DNA of 64,000 bases from positions 56,132,355-56,196,354 of the forward strand of contig OY978525.1 in NCBI GenBank assembly GCA_963854835.1, read 5' to 3'. This stretch comes from Megamerina dolium (lineage: Eukaryota > Arthropoda > Insecta > Diptera > Megamerinidae). Shown one piece after another: positions 33,383-43,288 of the stretch. The notes under the pieces were generated by a model. It was given only the letters and a program-made list of their open reading frames with translations. It searched no databases and was not told the DNA's origin. The first letter of the stretch is position 1, and each line of letters begins with the position of its first letter. The position numbers and the translations under genes were made by a program.

Positions 33383-34561
33383 CTAATGCTTCATCTGACA
33401 ATGATGATAACAGACAAGCAGCCGCGTAAAAATATGATCATGTGGTAGTATGATCGGTCTCCGCGTGTTATATGGCAGATAGCTGGCAGCATCTATACGT
33501 CCTTGCACACGGAGCAGCCCGTCATCATCCATGTATGGCACAAGTTGTTTTAATGTGCTGTCTTTCGGCACACCTTTACCAGCTTGGATGTAATTGCGTT
33601 CAGAAGCAAAGGTTTCGGATTGTACGTGTAGACATAACAAACGCCCGGCAATTTGAAGCTCACTTGCAGTGAGGCCATATTCTTCGAATTGAAGTTCTTT
33701 ATTTCTACAGCGATTTATAAATCGATGCACCCATACTACTGTTCTTTTAAGCCTAGTTAAATTTGAAAAACGATTATAATCAATAAATGCATAGTTACTC
33801 ACGAGAAGAGCAAATTTCGGGCGAAGCTCTTCATCTGATTTATCCAAGCTCTCAGCGAAAACAGTTTCAAATGGCCAAGTACTTTCATCGCGTCGTAAAA
33901 AGGTAGGTCCAGTCAGCCAGCGAGAGTTTGGTGAAAAATCAACACTTCCATGACCTCTTGTTGCATCGTCGGCAGAATTGTCTTTGGTTGGCACCCATCG
34001 CCAATCTCTAACCTCACTTCCGCCCAAGATTTCTGCAATACGGTGCGCTACATATGGCTTATAACGTCGATGTTCACTGCCAATCCACTTCAAGACCGTT
34101 CTGGAGTCGCTCCATAAAACGCATCGGCGAGGGCTTATTTCATGATTGTCTAATATGAGCTTTCGAAGGCGAACACCTAGTAGTGCTGCTTGTAGTTCCA
34201 GGCGTGGAATAGTAACAGCTTTTAGAGGGGCGCACTTTGTTTTCGCGCAGACTAGCGCTACTTTAACTTCGCCGTTAGGATATTTAGATCTCCAGTAGGC
34301 GACAGCGGCGAAGGCTTCCTCGCTTGCGTCAACAAACACGTGCAACTCTAAATTTTGAGGCACACCATGCATGAAATAGCAGCGTGGCACGCGAAAATCC
34401 TTAACTTTGTCCATCTGCTGGCGCCACTGCTCCCATAATACATTGACATCATTAGGAATGCTTTCGTCCCAACGAATTTCGCGGCGCCAGACTTCTCGCA
34501 TGAGAAGTCTCGCGGCAACATTGAAGTGACTTAAAAACCCCAGTGGGTCGAATGTTGACAT
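33383..34561 (-). pseudogene. BEL/Pao RNase H and integrase zinc region
   Basis: 392 residues: the connection after RT (FDPLGFLSHFNVAARLLMRE), then an RNase H-like domain with LHVFVDASEEAFAAVAYW (first aspartate), RLELQAALLGVRL (glutamate) and CVLWSDSRTVLKWI (second aspartate), and WVPTKDNSADDATRG. The end gives the start of integrase (RGRIDAASYLPYNTRRPIIL, HCQMKH) and then a stop. The expected continuation is found between 33383 and 33256 in disturbed frames (plus-strand CGGCAAACACTACAGT encodes a CSVC-like pair on the minus strand). Confidence 0.85.
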
Positions 34562-34619
34562 AATAATACTGAGGAGTTCTCTTTTCGTTGGGCTACGTTG
34601 ACCTGAAACAACTGCCGGT

Positions 34620-35168
34620 TCAACACGCTGATTCCCAATATAAACCTAGAACTTTCTCTGAGTTCTCACCAGCGACGATCAGCTTTGTTGTCGAAGTACC
34701 GTCTAGTTCCTTTAATGCTTCAATCGAGTTAGATGCGAAACCTCGCAGATCGAAACCACCATGGCTATGGATTTCACGTACCTGTCTTGATACATCTGTG
34801 GCTTCTTCTACACTATCAAAGCTATCTACAAAATCATCGATGTAGTGGTGATCAGTGATGGCTTGAATTGCACGAGGATTATATTCGCGGTGTTCTCTGG
34901 CATTTAACTTCATCACATATTGGGCTGAGCAAGGTGAGCACGCGGCACCAAATATCATGACCTTCATCTCGTACTCTTCTGGCTGCTTCCTACTGTCACC
35001 ATCACGCCAAAGAAAACGTTGTGCGTATCTATCATCAGGTTGTATGAGTATCTGATGAAACATCTCTCTGAAGTCGGCTGTAACTGCGACTTTGCCACTT
35101 CTAAAATTAAACAATATTGAAGGCAATGATGTATACTGCTGTGGTCCTTTCAATAGCAGCTGCGTCAA
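34620..35168 (-). pseudogene. BEL/Pao reverse transcriptase, palm part
   Basis: Reads LLLKGPQQYTSLPSILFNFR, VAVTADFREMFHQILI (motif A aspartate), FGAACSPCSAQYVMKLN (motif B) and HHYIDDFVDSFDSVEEA (catalytic YIDD, usual or near-usual for BEL/Pao). The frame meets the upstream piece at 35168 by a frameshift that also lacks roughly fifteen residues between VFDAA and LLKGPQQY. It stops at 34620 and the next piece starts 60 bp on. Confidence 0.88.
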
Positions 35169-36774
35169 AGACTAGGCGTAATTTTTTCGGTTTATTTGGA
35201 TTGCGGACGCCGAAATGCGGTAGGTACCATTTTCTTGAGGACGCCATAACCACTTCTTCTTGAGGAAACTTTCGAGAAGTTGACCTGCAACCTTTGATAA
35301 TATCCTTGTATGCGGCAGCATATGTGGCGTCACAGCTCATTTTCTTCTCGATGCCTCTAAGCCTCTTCAGAGCTGCAGGGTAACTGCCTGGCAACTCTAT
35401 GTCATCGTTCTTCCACAAAAGGCCTGTCTGAAAACGGCCATTAACTCGCTTTGTTGTTTCCGTGAGTATATGTTTTGCTCTGCTGTCATCAATACTTACG
35501 ACTGGCACAGATGGCCTCACTCCAAGACTCTCAATGTTGAAATAGTCGGTCACAAGCTGATGTATGTCTTCTTCATTTGGAGTACTTACGAATAGGCATG
35601 AGTGTGTGGCTAATGGAGCCCCACTGGTTGGTCCAAAAACCACCCAACCTAGTTTAGTGTTACAAACATATGGACCTTGATCGCTCACCATTTTAGTGAC
35701 CATTGGTAAACCTAGATGCGTGTGATCAATACCAATTAAAAGCTTTGGCACAACGTCGGAGTATGGCTGAAGGGGAAGCGACGAAATCGATTTGTCACTA
35801 CTATTTAAATCGTCGCTGTGTAGACTCTGCATAGGTAGTTTTAGGTTAGCTACGGCATATACGTTGCGCAAGAGATGGCGTTTGTTTTTCCCGGTTCCAC
35901 TTATTTCAATATTGAATACTTGAGCAGGCTCTTGCGCTTCCCTTCCTCCGAACCATTGGATATTTAAGTGTTGTTGACGTCCGTGCACTCCTAATTGCTT
36001 GGCTAGTTCGCTATCTAGCATTGTGATTGACGAGCCTTCATCCAATAGGGCATATGTATCGATACGCTTCTTCTTACCATACAATGTTACAGGTAACACT
36101 CGGAAAAGTAGCTTTGATTTAGTGCTATTGACGGTTGCACAGCTCAATACGCTACCACGAGGACCCTCTCGCTCTTCTTGGCGCATGCTAGCCGTATTTG
36201 TAGCAGTAATTTCGTGCAAGAGACTGTGGTGTCTACGTTGGCAATTCTCTTTTGAGCAAGGCTTCTTATAGCGGCAATTTCGTGTGGTGTGACCCACGTT
36301 TAGACACGAAAAACAAACTCGATGTTGTTTTACTAAGTTCCATCTATCAGGCACTGTAGCGTTTTGGAAGCAACGACAATCTTGCAGCTTATGCTGACCT
36401 TGACATAGTGGACACGTTAATGTACTAGTACCTGTAGTACCTGAACAATGCTTTTCGGAAGTATGCATCACTAAGCGTCGCCTTTGCTCTTTGTTGTCAA
36501 CATCGTGCACCGTACAAATTAAATTGGCAAGTTCGCTCACCCAAGCACTGAAATGCACGATGTTCGGATACGGCTGTATCGAGGCGGCAACTCTGGCCCA
36601 ATCTAGCCTCCTATTCATCGGTAGCTTCGTTACTAATTCCTCCAATGGCATAGGATTTGCAATGTGTTGTTGTCCATTAACTGATTGAAGGAATATTGAT
36701 AAATTTTTTACTTTAGTAGCGAACGGCACTAACTTGGCTAAGGTATTTTCTGAAATATTAGGCAAATCCTTCAC
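35107..36774 (-). pseudogene. BEL/Pao gag end, protease and RT start
   Basis: 555 residues. Start: end of the DUF1759-like region (RLDWARVAASIQPYPNIVHF). Residues about 115-200: knuckles CPLCQGQHKLQDC and CFSCLNVGHTTRNC, and CSKENCQRRHHSLLH. About 230-380: retropepsin-like domain with TYALLDEGSSITMLDSELAK, in which the active-site D-T/S-G of other families appears as D-E-G as in this group (DUF1758). About 480-555: RT start with YLPHFGVRNPNKPKKLRLVF. It ends in a shifted reading. Confidence 0.88.
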
Positions 36775-37818
36775 CTGACTAATTGTTCAGGACGCCCAAA
36801 CCTAAACCAAAGTTGTTCTATAGCGGCACTGACGTTATCCGGATGAATTAAAAGTGATTTAATTACATCACGCTCTTCACCCTTAATAGCTTTCTGTAAT
36901 CGCTGATTATTCTCTAAATTAGTGTAACTATACGCTAAAGTTGACTGAACGTAAGAAGCGTAAAAAATTGGCCAATCTTCTGGCTCACCGCTGAACTCAG
37001 GCAAATCTTGTAATTTTCTCGGCGTTGTCACAGAACTTCCAAAAAACGAGAAATTATTTGGATCAGTTGCCGGCATATGCGTAGAATTATTAAAGGCCGA
37101 ACACGAAATTAATGGCGGCGTCGTATTCGGTTTTGCAGTAATACACGCTTGGCTCATAGTTAAATATGCTGACGTTTGCAGCTGCCGTCGGCAGAGGAGA
37201 AAAAATGTAACTGTTATCTGTCGCAGATGTTTGCTGCGAGGCAGCGCTGCTTGCGTTCACCGAAGTCACAGCATGTACGTTACCGTTCGCAATCGCATCT
37301 GCGTAACTGTTCACGAATGTATTTATTGTTGGGTTAACGGTCGGGTTTACCACATAAGAAACGCTTGACGAATTTATTAGGCTATATGCCGGTGGTACTA
37401 AAGGCGATGAGAGGATGGGCGTTGTAGTCGCGACAACTTGGATGGCAGTAGTGGAAGGTGCTAAACTATGTAGCGCCGTTTCTAGCCATTGGCAATGGTG
37501 ATTTTTGTCAATTAATTTTACCTGAACCTCACTCAGCTGCCCCTGAAGCATGGCAATTTGTCGCTGCATCTCTAGTACTGTACCCACTGGTGCCGTCAAT
37601 ACTGGCGGTGGTATCTGACTGGCGGCGGCTGTGACAGTGGAAGTGGTGGTGATGTCAGCTGTGCTTAAGTTGACAGCGCTAATGACGGTGGCTGCGCTGG
37701 CAGTAGGAGTGACATTGGCTTGTCCTTCAGCTAAACCCACTACAGCTGTCATCCTCTCTTCTGGATGCAAACGTGGGCTACGTCGTAGCTCCACTGATGA
37801 TGCTTCCTGGTTTTCCAT
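36771..37818 (-). pseudogene. BEL/Pao gag, N-terminal parts
   Basis: The ATG at 37818 lies 32 nt after the 5' LTR and opens a 242-residue frame. It begins with ELRRSPRLHPEERMTAVVGL, then alanine-, threonine- and valine-rich sequence and a short predicted coiled segment (EMQRQIAMLQGQLSEVQVKL). A frameshift near 37120 leads to 37157-36771 with LPEFSGEPEDWPIFYASYVQ and LQKAIKGEERDVIKSLLIHP, the DUF1759 hallmark region. A one-base shift at 36772 breaks it from the next piece. Confidence 0.85.
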
Positions 37819-37850
37819 TTCAATTTATTCACAAAAACTTCGAATAAAGA

Positions 37851-38229
37851 TGTCGTAGGCGCGACTAGTGGAGGGGTTTGCGTTGAACATACAAACAATT
37901 TGTTGAATTTGTAAGTTTATTCTGTAATCAATTGAGTTAAAGGTGAATGTAAATTAATATAATAGTACATTCCTTATTTTCCAATAGGCAAAATTGAAAT
38001 GACCGAATTATATCAACTAAATAAATGACTTGTGTTACAATAGATAAAAATAAGTACAGAGAGAATAAACGATCAACGATGAGCATTTACTCTAAGAATA
38101 TCACTCAAATAAGAGAGAAACGAAAGAGCGTAAACTCAATAAAGAATAGGTACAAAACTGTGGTTTCCATATCTGGGTTGCCAAGCGTAATATTTAATAT
38201 CAAACATATTTAAGACTTAAATTATGACA
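37851..38229 (-). repeat. BEL/Pao 5' LTR
   Basis: 379 bp, ends TG...CA on the minus strand. Lacks the 25-bp segment of the other LTR. Right-hand GATAG duplication at 38230-38234. Confidence 0.92.
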
Positions 38230-38812
38230 GATAGCTACCACGATCTTTCTCTGGAATCATCTGTAACACCTCGGAAGCATTACCTTTTAATGCGACTATT
38301 AAAGCAGCAGTCTTGTCACTATCATCCCATTGATTCTTCGAAGCTTTTGTCTCGAATTGAAGCTTGAAGATATTGAATGGCGTGTTTCCGTCAAATGTTG
38401 GTGGCTTTAGTTTGATTTTGCTTGAATCTGGAATCACTGAAGTGGCTGGTCCATTTATTTTTAGTTGGTTGAGATCGTGCTGTAATTTCTCGAACTTATC
38501 TTCCAAATCATCTACATGTTCCTTCAGATCTGTAACCTTTTCATTAACGGCTCCGGAAATTTCATCTACATGTTCTTTTAGTTCTGCAACTTTCTCATTA
38601 ATGTATATTAATGTATATTAATGTAATGCTTGTATATCGGCTTCCTCGAAGAACTCATGTTCTTCTACATTAATTCCCTTAGCCTCCATAGCTTGCCTCA
38701 GCCTCACCAGCAGTTCCGCCTTTGCACCTGATGACGATAGATTCATCTCTACCAACAGCTTTTTAAGCTGGTCCACTTTTAGTTGGTCAATTTTCACCAT
38801 CTTTACAGAATC

Positions 38813-38829
38813 CTACTTCTGACACCAAT
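38813..38829 (-). promoter_or_regulatory. B1 primer binding site
   Basis: Two bases after the 5' LTR the minus strand reads TGGTGTCAGAAGTAGGA. B2 and B3 have GTGGGA at the end, so B1 carries one mismatch to the tRNA-Leu 3' end. Confidence 0.8.
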
Positions 38830-39234
38830 TGTTACGTTTTTATTCTGTGAATCACTGGATTCTGTTAATGATAACTGCAACACTTATTTTATACAACTAT
38901 GTACAGCAACAATTTATTTAATAATCTCTATTTACAATAAACACTGTTTACAATCAACTATTTACAATAACACTAATGTACTTGCAACTTTTGCCTCTGT
39001 ATCAATGTTTTCGCAATCACGTTCGGAATTAGATTGATTCTCACTTCTCAACACTGGCTCTATTTCTACTCTTTTGGCAACACCACAGAATCTTCCTTTA
39101 TCGAGATTCTTCTCTTCCTTACTCGTTGGCTTGTTCTGGTTATCGTTTATTTCTTTTTGTTGACATTCGTTTCGATGCTGCCAATAGTGTCAGTCACAAA
39201 AGTGATGAGTAACCAACTATTGATACTCGTTACA
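38830..39234 (-). repeat. B1 5' LTR
   Basis: 405 bp, lacking about 32 bp present in the other family-B LTRs (between TTCTGTGA and ATCACTGG). Directly followed by ATAT and the 3' LTR of B2. Confidence 0.92.
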
Positions 39235-39238
39235 ATAT

Positions 39239-39676
39239 TGTTACGTTTTTATTCTGTGAACGTTTAATTCTATTTGAATTACCTTGTTCGATCACTGGAT
39301 TCTGTTAATGATAACTGCAACACTTATTTTATACAACTATATACAGCAACAATTTATTTAATAATCTCTATTTACAATCAACACTGTTTACAATCAACTA
39401 TTTACTATAACACTTAAATGTACTTGCAACTTTTGCCTCTGTATCAATGTTTTCGCAATCACGTTCTGAATTAGATTGATTGTCAATTCTCAACACTGGC
39501 TCTATTTATACTCTGTTGGCAACACCCCAGAATCTTCCTTTATCGAGATTCTTCTCTTCCTTTCTCGTTGGCTTGTTCTGGTTATCGCTTATTTCTTTTT
39601 GTTGACATTCGTTTCGATGCTGCCAATAGAGTCAGTCACAATAGTGATGATTAATCAACTATCGATACTCGTTACA
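39239..39676 (-). repeat. B2 3' LTR
   Basis: 438 bp, TGTAACG...CGTAACA on the minus strand, preceded on that strand by the purine tract GTTAAGAGGAGGGCAG (39677-39692). Confidence 0.95.
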
Positions 39677-39714
39677 CTGCCCTCCTCTTAACCTTGTTCG
39701 TCCCGAACAAGTTT

Positions 39715-40662
39715 TTATACTTCCCCTCGATATGGCGCAAGTCGCTCTAAGTGCACTACTTTAAACTTTGCTCTTTTATTCCAGGCACGTTGAATGCGAT
39801 ACACTACGTCATTTATCTTTGCTATAATCTCATATGGTCCTTCCCAATGAGTCTGTAGTTTAGGAGACAGGCCTTTCTTTCGTTGTGGATTATGAAGCAT
39901 TACAAGCTCTCCTTCATAGAACCCTTTTGAATTTGCTTTCAAGTCATACCTGGCCTTCATCTTATCGCTTATCATCTGCGACCGCTCTCTGATGAACCGA
40001 TGTACTTCATCCAACTGTTCCCGCTTTTCGCTAGTATAATTACCTTCGGTTGATCTCGTTGGTGTTACGACTCCAAATTTTAAATCAGCTGGCAGTCTTA
40101 ACTCGTTTCCAAAAATTGCCATTGCCGGTATAGTAGCCGTCGTATCATGTTGTGCGCATCGATATGCCATGAGGAACATTGGTATATGTACATCCCAGTC
40201 TCTTTGGTATTTATCTACGACTTTTCTCAAATATTCCTCCAAGGTACGGTTAAATCGTTCTACCATGCCATCAGATTGTGGATGCAAAGGTGTTGTACGA
40301 GTTTTGTATATACCCAGCATACGGCATATCTCTTGGAATACAACTGATTCGAAATTTCGACCTTGGTCTGAGTGTAACTCCATCGGTACACCAAAACGAG
40401 TAACCCATTGGTTGACGAATACATCCGCAACTGTACTAGCTTCCTGATTTGGAATGGGGTATACTTCAGGCCATTTACTGAAGTAATCTATAACCACCAG
40501 AACATACTTGTTTCCTGCGTTGCTTATTGGAAATGGCCCAGCTATGTCCAGCACCCACGGTGTATTGGTGCATCTTACCTCGACTTTTCTTAGTGGGACC
40601 TTTGGCCATTGCACATTGCTTACATTTCCGAATCCAATCAGCGACATGGTCATGACATCCAA
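39715..40662 (-). pseudogene. B2 pol, integrase part after the 20-bp deletion
   Basis: The frame begins in shifted sequence and becomes homologous at LDIAGPFPISNAGNKYVLVV. It includes the integrase core with all three acidic residues (DIAGPF; HSDQGRNFESV; MVERFNRTLEEYL) and the C-terminal LHNPQRKKGLSPKLQTHWEG ... LERLAPYRGEV. Relative to B1 and B3 the plus strand lacks 20 bp between GCTATGTCCA and GCACCCACGG at about 40550. This removes part of the loop just before the first catalytic aspartate and disconnects it from the upstream pol frame. Confidence 0.92.
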
Positions 40663-43288
40663 CCCAATAAAATCGGTTCTTTATTTTCTCGACGGTTTTG
40701 GTGATTCCCAAATGCCCTCCACTGGAGGCATTGTGATACTCAGCTATCATTTCATTTATTCTAGCCTTGGGTACCACTAGAAGATCATTAGTGATTTTTC
40801 CATCCACACTTTCCCATGCTCGGAATAAACATCCGTCTCGTAAGTGCAGGCTTTGCCACTGCGCCCAGTATGCCTTTGCTATTGGACTCTCATTAGCCAT
40901 TTCTTGCCAATCTGGACGTATGCCCTGCTCCTTGTATTCCATAATCTTTACGAGATCTGGGTCGTTCCGCTGATCTTCTTGCACTCGTTCGGTGGTCCAT
41001 GACTCCTCCGGCAATATATTTGTAAGTCGTACGTCGACAATGTGCTCCTTGCTTTCCACTCGAGAACAATGTTTACATTCCATTTTGCAAGGACGACGAG
41101 ATAGAGCATCCGCGTTGCCGTGATGTCCTCCTTTACGATGTTCGATGGTAAAATGATAACTCTGCAGCCTTTCAATCCAGCGCGCCAATTGTCCTTCTGG
41201 GTTTTTAAATTGCAATAACCACCTTAGCGCTGAGTGGTCAGTTCGTAGATGAAATGACTGACCGTACAAGTATTTATGGAAATACTTTACACATTCCAGT
41301 ATTGCGAGCAACTCTCTTCGTGTGACACAGTAATTTCTTTCTGGCTTCGACAGGATTTTACTGTAGTAAGCTATTACTTTTTCTTGCCCATCTATGATCT
41401 GAGAGAGCACACCACCTATTCCATAGCCACTCGCATCTGTGTCCAACACAAACTTTTGACCAGGTACTGGATACGCTAATATTGGTGCTGAACAGAGTTT
41501 TTCTTTCAGCTGTTCGAATGCTTTCTGTTGGTCCTCGCCCCACACAAATGGTTTGTTCTTTCTTGTCAACTCATGCAGACTGCTGGCGATGTTTGCAAAT
41601 CCAGGAACAAATCGTCTATAGTAGGTGCATAAGCCTAGGAAGCTTCTTAGCTCGTGAAGATTCGACGGAATAGGCCATTCTTGAACTGCTGCTACTTTCT
41701 CCTCGTCGGTACGTACCCCTTCTGTTGTTACTTTATGACCAAGATATTTAACTTCTTGCCTGAAGAGTGAACACTTTTTCATATTCAGTTTAAGCCCTGC
41801 TGATTGTATACGCTCAAATACTTCTTTCAACTTTTCCAGGTGGTCGTTAAAATCTTTTCCCATCACAATAATGTCATCGAGATACACCAAGCACGTTTTC
41901 CAGTGTAGTCCTCTGAGTACACGCTCCATCAAACGTTCGAAAGTAGCTGGCGCATTGCATAAACCAAATGGCATGACTGTAAATTGCCATAGACCATCGC
42001 CAATACTGAAAGCTGTTTTCTCTTTGTCTTCCTTACCAAGTTCCACTTGCCAGTAGCCACTTTGCAAATCAAGAGTTGAGAACCACTTCGCACCAGATAG
42101 TGTGTCCAGAGTGTCATCGATTCTTGGCAGTGGATAGCTGTCTTTTTTCGTAATATCATTTAGCTTTCTGTAATCCACACAGAATCGAGTACTTCCATCC
42201 TTCTTCTTTACCAGCACAACTGGTGAACTCCATGGACTCGCTGATGGTTGAATAACACCTTGTTTCTGCATATCGGAAATCAGCTTAATGGCTTCGTCTC
42301 TTTTGGCCAATGGAACTCGTCGTGGTGCTTGACGAATTGGTCTAGAATCACCGGTATCAATGTGATGCTTCACGATGGTTGTTCGTCCTCCAGTTTTTCC
42401 ATTTGAAGAAAATATTGAACAGTACTTCTCCAATACTTGTAAAGCCTTTTCTTTTTGCTGTTTGGTAAGCACACCTGCCCATTCCTCCATCTGTGCTTTT
42501 ATTTCCGCCTTGCCAGTTCCTGATCTTCCACTTTTTATCGACGAACCCTTTTCGCAGTCTACTACGGCAGTAACTTCCTGGCAATGACCAATCACCATTC
42601 CTTTCTTTACAACTGTAGATGTATTAGTTGGATTTAAAATTCGCACCGGTACTATTCCATTTTCTTTAGGTTCTACTAACGTCCTACCAAGTATGATGTT
42701 TTTATTCGTTATTTCTTTATCTGCTTCCACCAGCCACAACTTGCCTGTCCCATCATCCACATTCATCTGTGCCCATATCACCGCTTCTGATTTTGCTGGA
42801 ACCTCTTGGCGTTGACATGCCAGTACTCGTTTGATGTTCCCACTACGCTTGTAACCGATGTTCAATGGTAGTTCGACATTTGCATAGCGCAGTATCCGTT
42901 GATTTAAATCTAACGTAAATCCGTTGTCAATCATAAAATCAACACCAATTATTACGTCATCGATGATGTCGGCCACAATGAATTCATGTTCCCACGTGTA
43001 ATTTCCAATAGATACTCGTTTCTTTATCTTACCCAGAATTTGTGCATCCTCACCCGTTGCTGTACGCAATTTTATTCCCATTAAAGGCTCAAACCTCTTT
43101 ACCAAATCGCTCTTGATTATAGAATGTGATGCACCAGTGTCCAGGGTTAACATGAATTCCATATTGTCCAATTTTCCATCAATAGTCAAGCTGCTTGGCA
43201 CACGCTGTAGTTGTGAAATGTGAATGATGGGGCAACCCACTGTTGGAGTCAGTTCACGCCCCGCTGAACTGACTCGATTTAGTTTAAC
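40475..43288 (-). CDS. B2 pol: protease, reverse transcriptase, RNase H and start of integrase
   Basis: Read in the -1 frame relative to gag; no ATG is needed because entry is probably by frameshift at 43288-43282. Order: protease (FMLTLDTGASHSIIKSDLV, DTG), a linker, RT from about residue 330 (VIQPSASPWSSPVVLVKKKD; FSTLDLQSGYWQV; VMPFGLCNAPATFERLM; CLVYLDDIIVMG), RNase H (FVLDTDASGYGIGGVLSQ; RRELLAILECVKYF; HGNADALSRRP) and integrase zinc motif (GGHLGITKTVEKIKNRFYWV; CKQCAMAKG). After the 20-bp deletion it runs about 25 residues in the wrong frame and stops. Catalytic residues of protease, RT and RNase H are intact. Confidence 0.93.
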   Translation of the reverse strand, partial: VKLNRVSSAGRELTPTVGCPIIHISQLQRVPSSLTIDGKLDNMEFMLTLDTGASHSIIKSDLVKRFEPLMGIKLRTATGEDAQILGKIKKRVSIGNYTWEHEFIVADIIDDVIIGVDFMIDNGFTLDLNQRILRYANVELPLNIGYKRSGNIKRVLACQRQEVPAKSEAVIWAQMNVDDGTGKLWLVEADKEITNKNIILGRTLVEPKENGIVPVRILNPTNTSTVVKKGMVIGHCQEVTAVVDCEKGSSIKSGRSGTGKAEIKAQMEEWAGVLTKQQKEKALQVLEKYCSIFSSNGKTGGRTTIVKHHIDTGDSRPIRQAPRRVPLAKRDEAIKLISDMQKQGVIQPSASPWSSPVVLVKKKDGSTRFCVDYRKLNDITKKDSYPLPRIDDTLDTLSGAKWFSTLDLQSGYWQVELGKEDKEKTAFSIGDGLWQFTVMPFGLCNAPATFERLMERVLRGLHWKTCLVYLDDIIVMGKDFNDHLEKLKEVFERIQSAGLKLNMKKCSLFRQEVKYLGHKVTTEGVRTDEEKVAAVQEWPIPSNLHELRSFLGLCTYYRRFVPGFANIASSLHELTRKNKPFVWGEDQQKAFEQLKEKLCSAPILAYPVPGQKFVLDTDASGYGIGGVLSQIIDGQEKVIAYYSKILSKPERNYCVTRRELLAILECVKYFHKYLYGQSFHLRTDHSALRWLLQFKNPEGQLARWIERLQSYHFTIEHRKGGHHGNADALSRRPCKMECKHCSRVESKEHIVDVRLTNILPEESWTTERVQEDQRNDPDLVKIMEYKEQGIRPDWQEMANESPIAKAYWAQWQSLHLRDGCLFRAWESVDGKITNDLLVVPKARINEMIAEYHNASSGGHLGITKTVEKIKNRFYWVGCHDHVADWIRKCKQCAMAKGPTKKSRGKMHQYTVGAGHSWAISNKQRRKQVCSGGYRLLQ
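43246..43288 (-). promoter_or_regulatory. B2 gag-pol -1 frameshift signal
   Basis: On the minus strand, in the gag frame, G-TTA-AAC (43288-43282) is followed at once by the gag stop TAA. After the 6-nt spacer TAAATC comes GAGTCAGTTCA, loop GCGGGGCG, TGAACTGACTC, an 11-bp perfect stem. The pol frame is -1 to gag and open through the overlap. GUUAAAC is a recognised slippery heptamer in some viruses. B1 has the same arrangement; in B3 it is deleted. Confidence 0.8.

Larger units (their letters stand above)
31877..38229 (-). mobile_element. BEL/Pao LTR retrotransposon nested in B1 gag
   Basis: LTRs at 31877-32280 and 37851-38229 (TGTCATAAT...CTACGACA on the minus strand), with a 5-bp target duplication GATAG, typical of the group. 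Order on the minus strand: gag with DUF1759-like region and knuckles, aspartic protease, RT, RNase H, integrase. The polypurine tract ACGGGGGCGGAGG adjoins the 3' LTR. The leader between 5' LTR and gag ATG is only 32 nt and lacks a TGG-type primer site. Several frameshifts and an integrase active-site change make it inactive. Confidence 0.93.
31287..38800 (-). pseudogene. B1 gag, interrupted by a BEL/Pao element and internally deleted
   Basis: The N-terminal SAP-like motif is at 38800-38618. Then the sequence degenerates into three TTAATGTATA-like repeats (about 38598-38632) that replace the Q-rich and much of the coiled-coil segment of B2 gag. 38506-38222 continues with PPTFDGNTPFNIFKLQFE. 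The BEL/Pao element lies at 31877-38229, flanked by GATAG. 31863-31534 continues DTLQRKYGNEYKSQLHRVEL, and 31583-31287 ends with the knuckle CFICDKPGHMARDC. A small deletion plus frameshift lies near 31540. Non-functional. Confidence 0.88.
27255..39234 (-). mobile_element. Ty3/gypsy family B, copy B1 (with a nested BEL/Pao element)
   Basis: LTRs at 27255-27690 and 38830-39234 start TGTAACG and end CGTAACA in minus orientation. ATAT stands at 27251-27254 and 39235-39238. Inside are gag, a gag-pol frameshift signal and pol. Compared with B2: the 5' LTR lacks about 32 bp, the primer site has one changed base, gag has lost its coiled-coil and glutamine-rich segment and carries a BEL/Pao insertion, pol has a TGA nonsense codon after RNase H, and a 20-bp deletion lies at about 28706. 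It is the most decayed of the three family-B copies. Confidence 0.93.
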
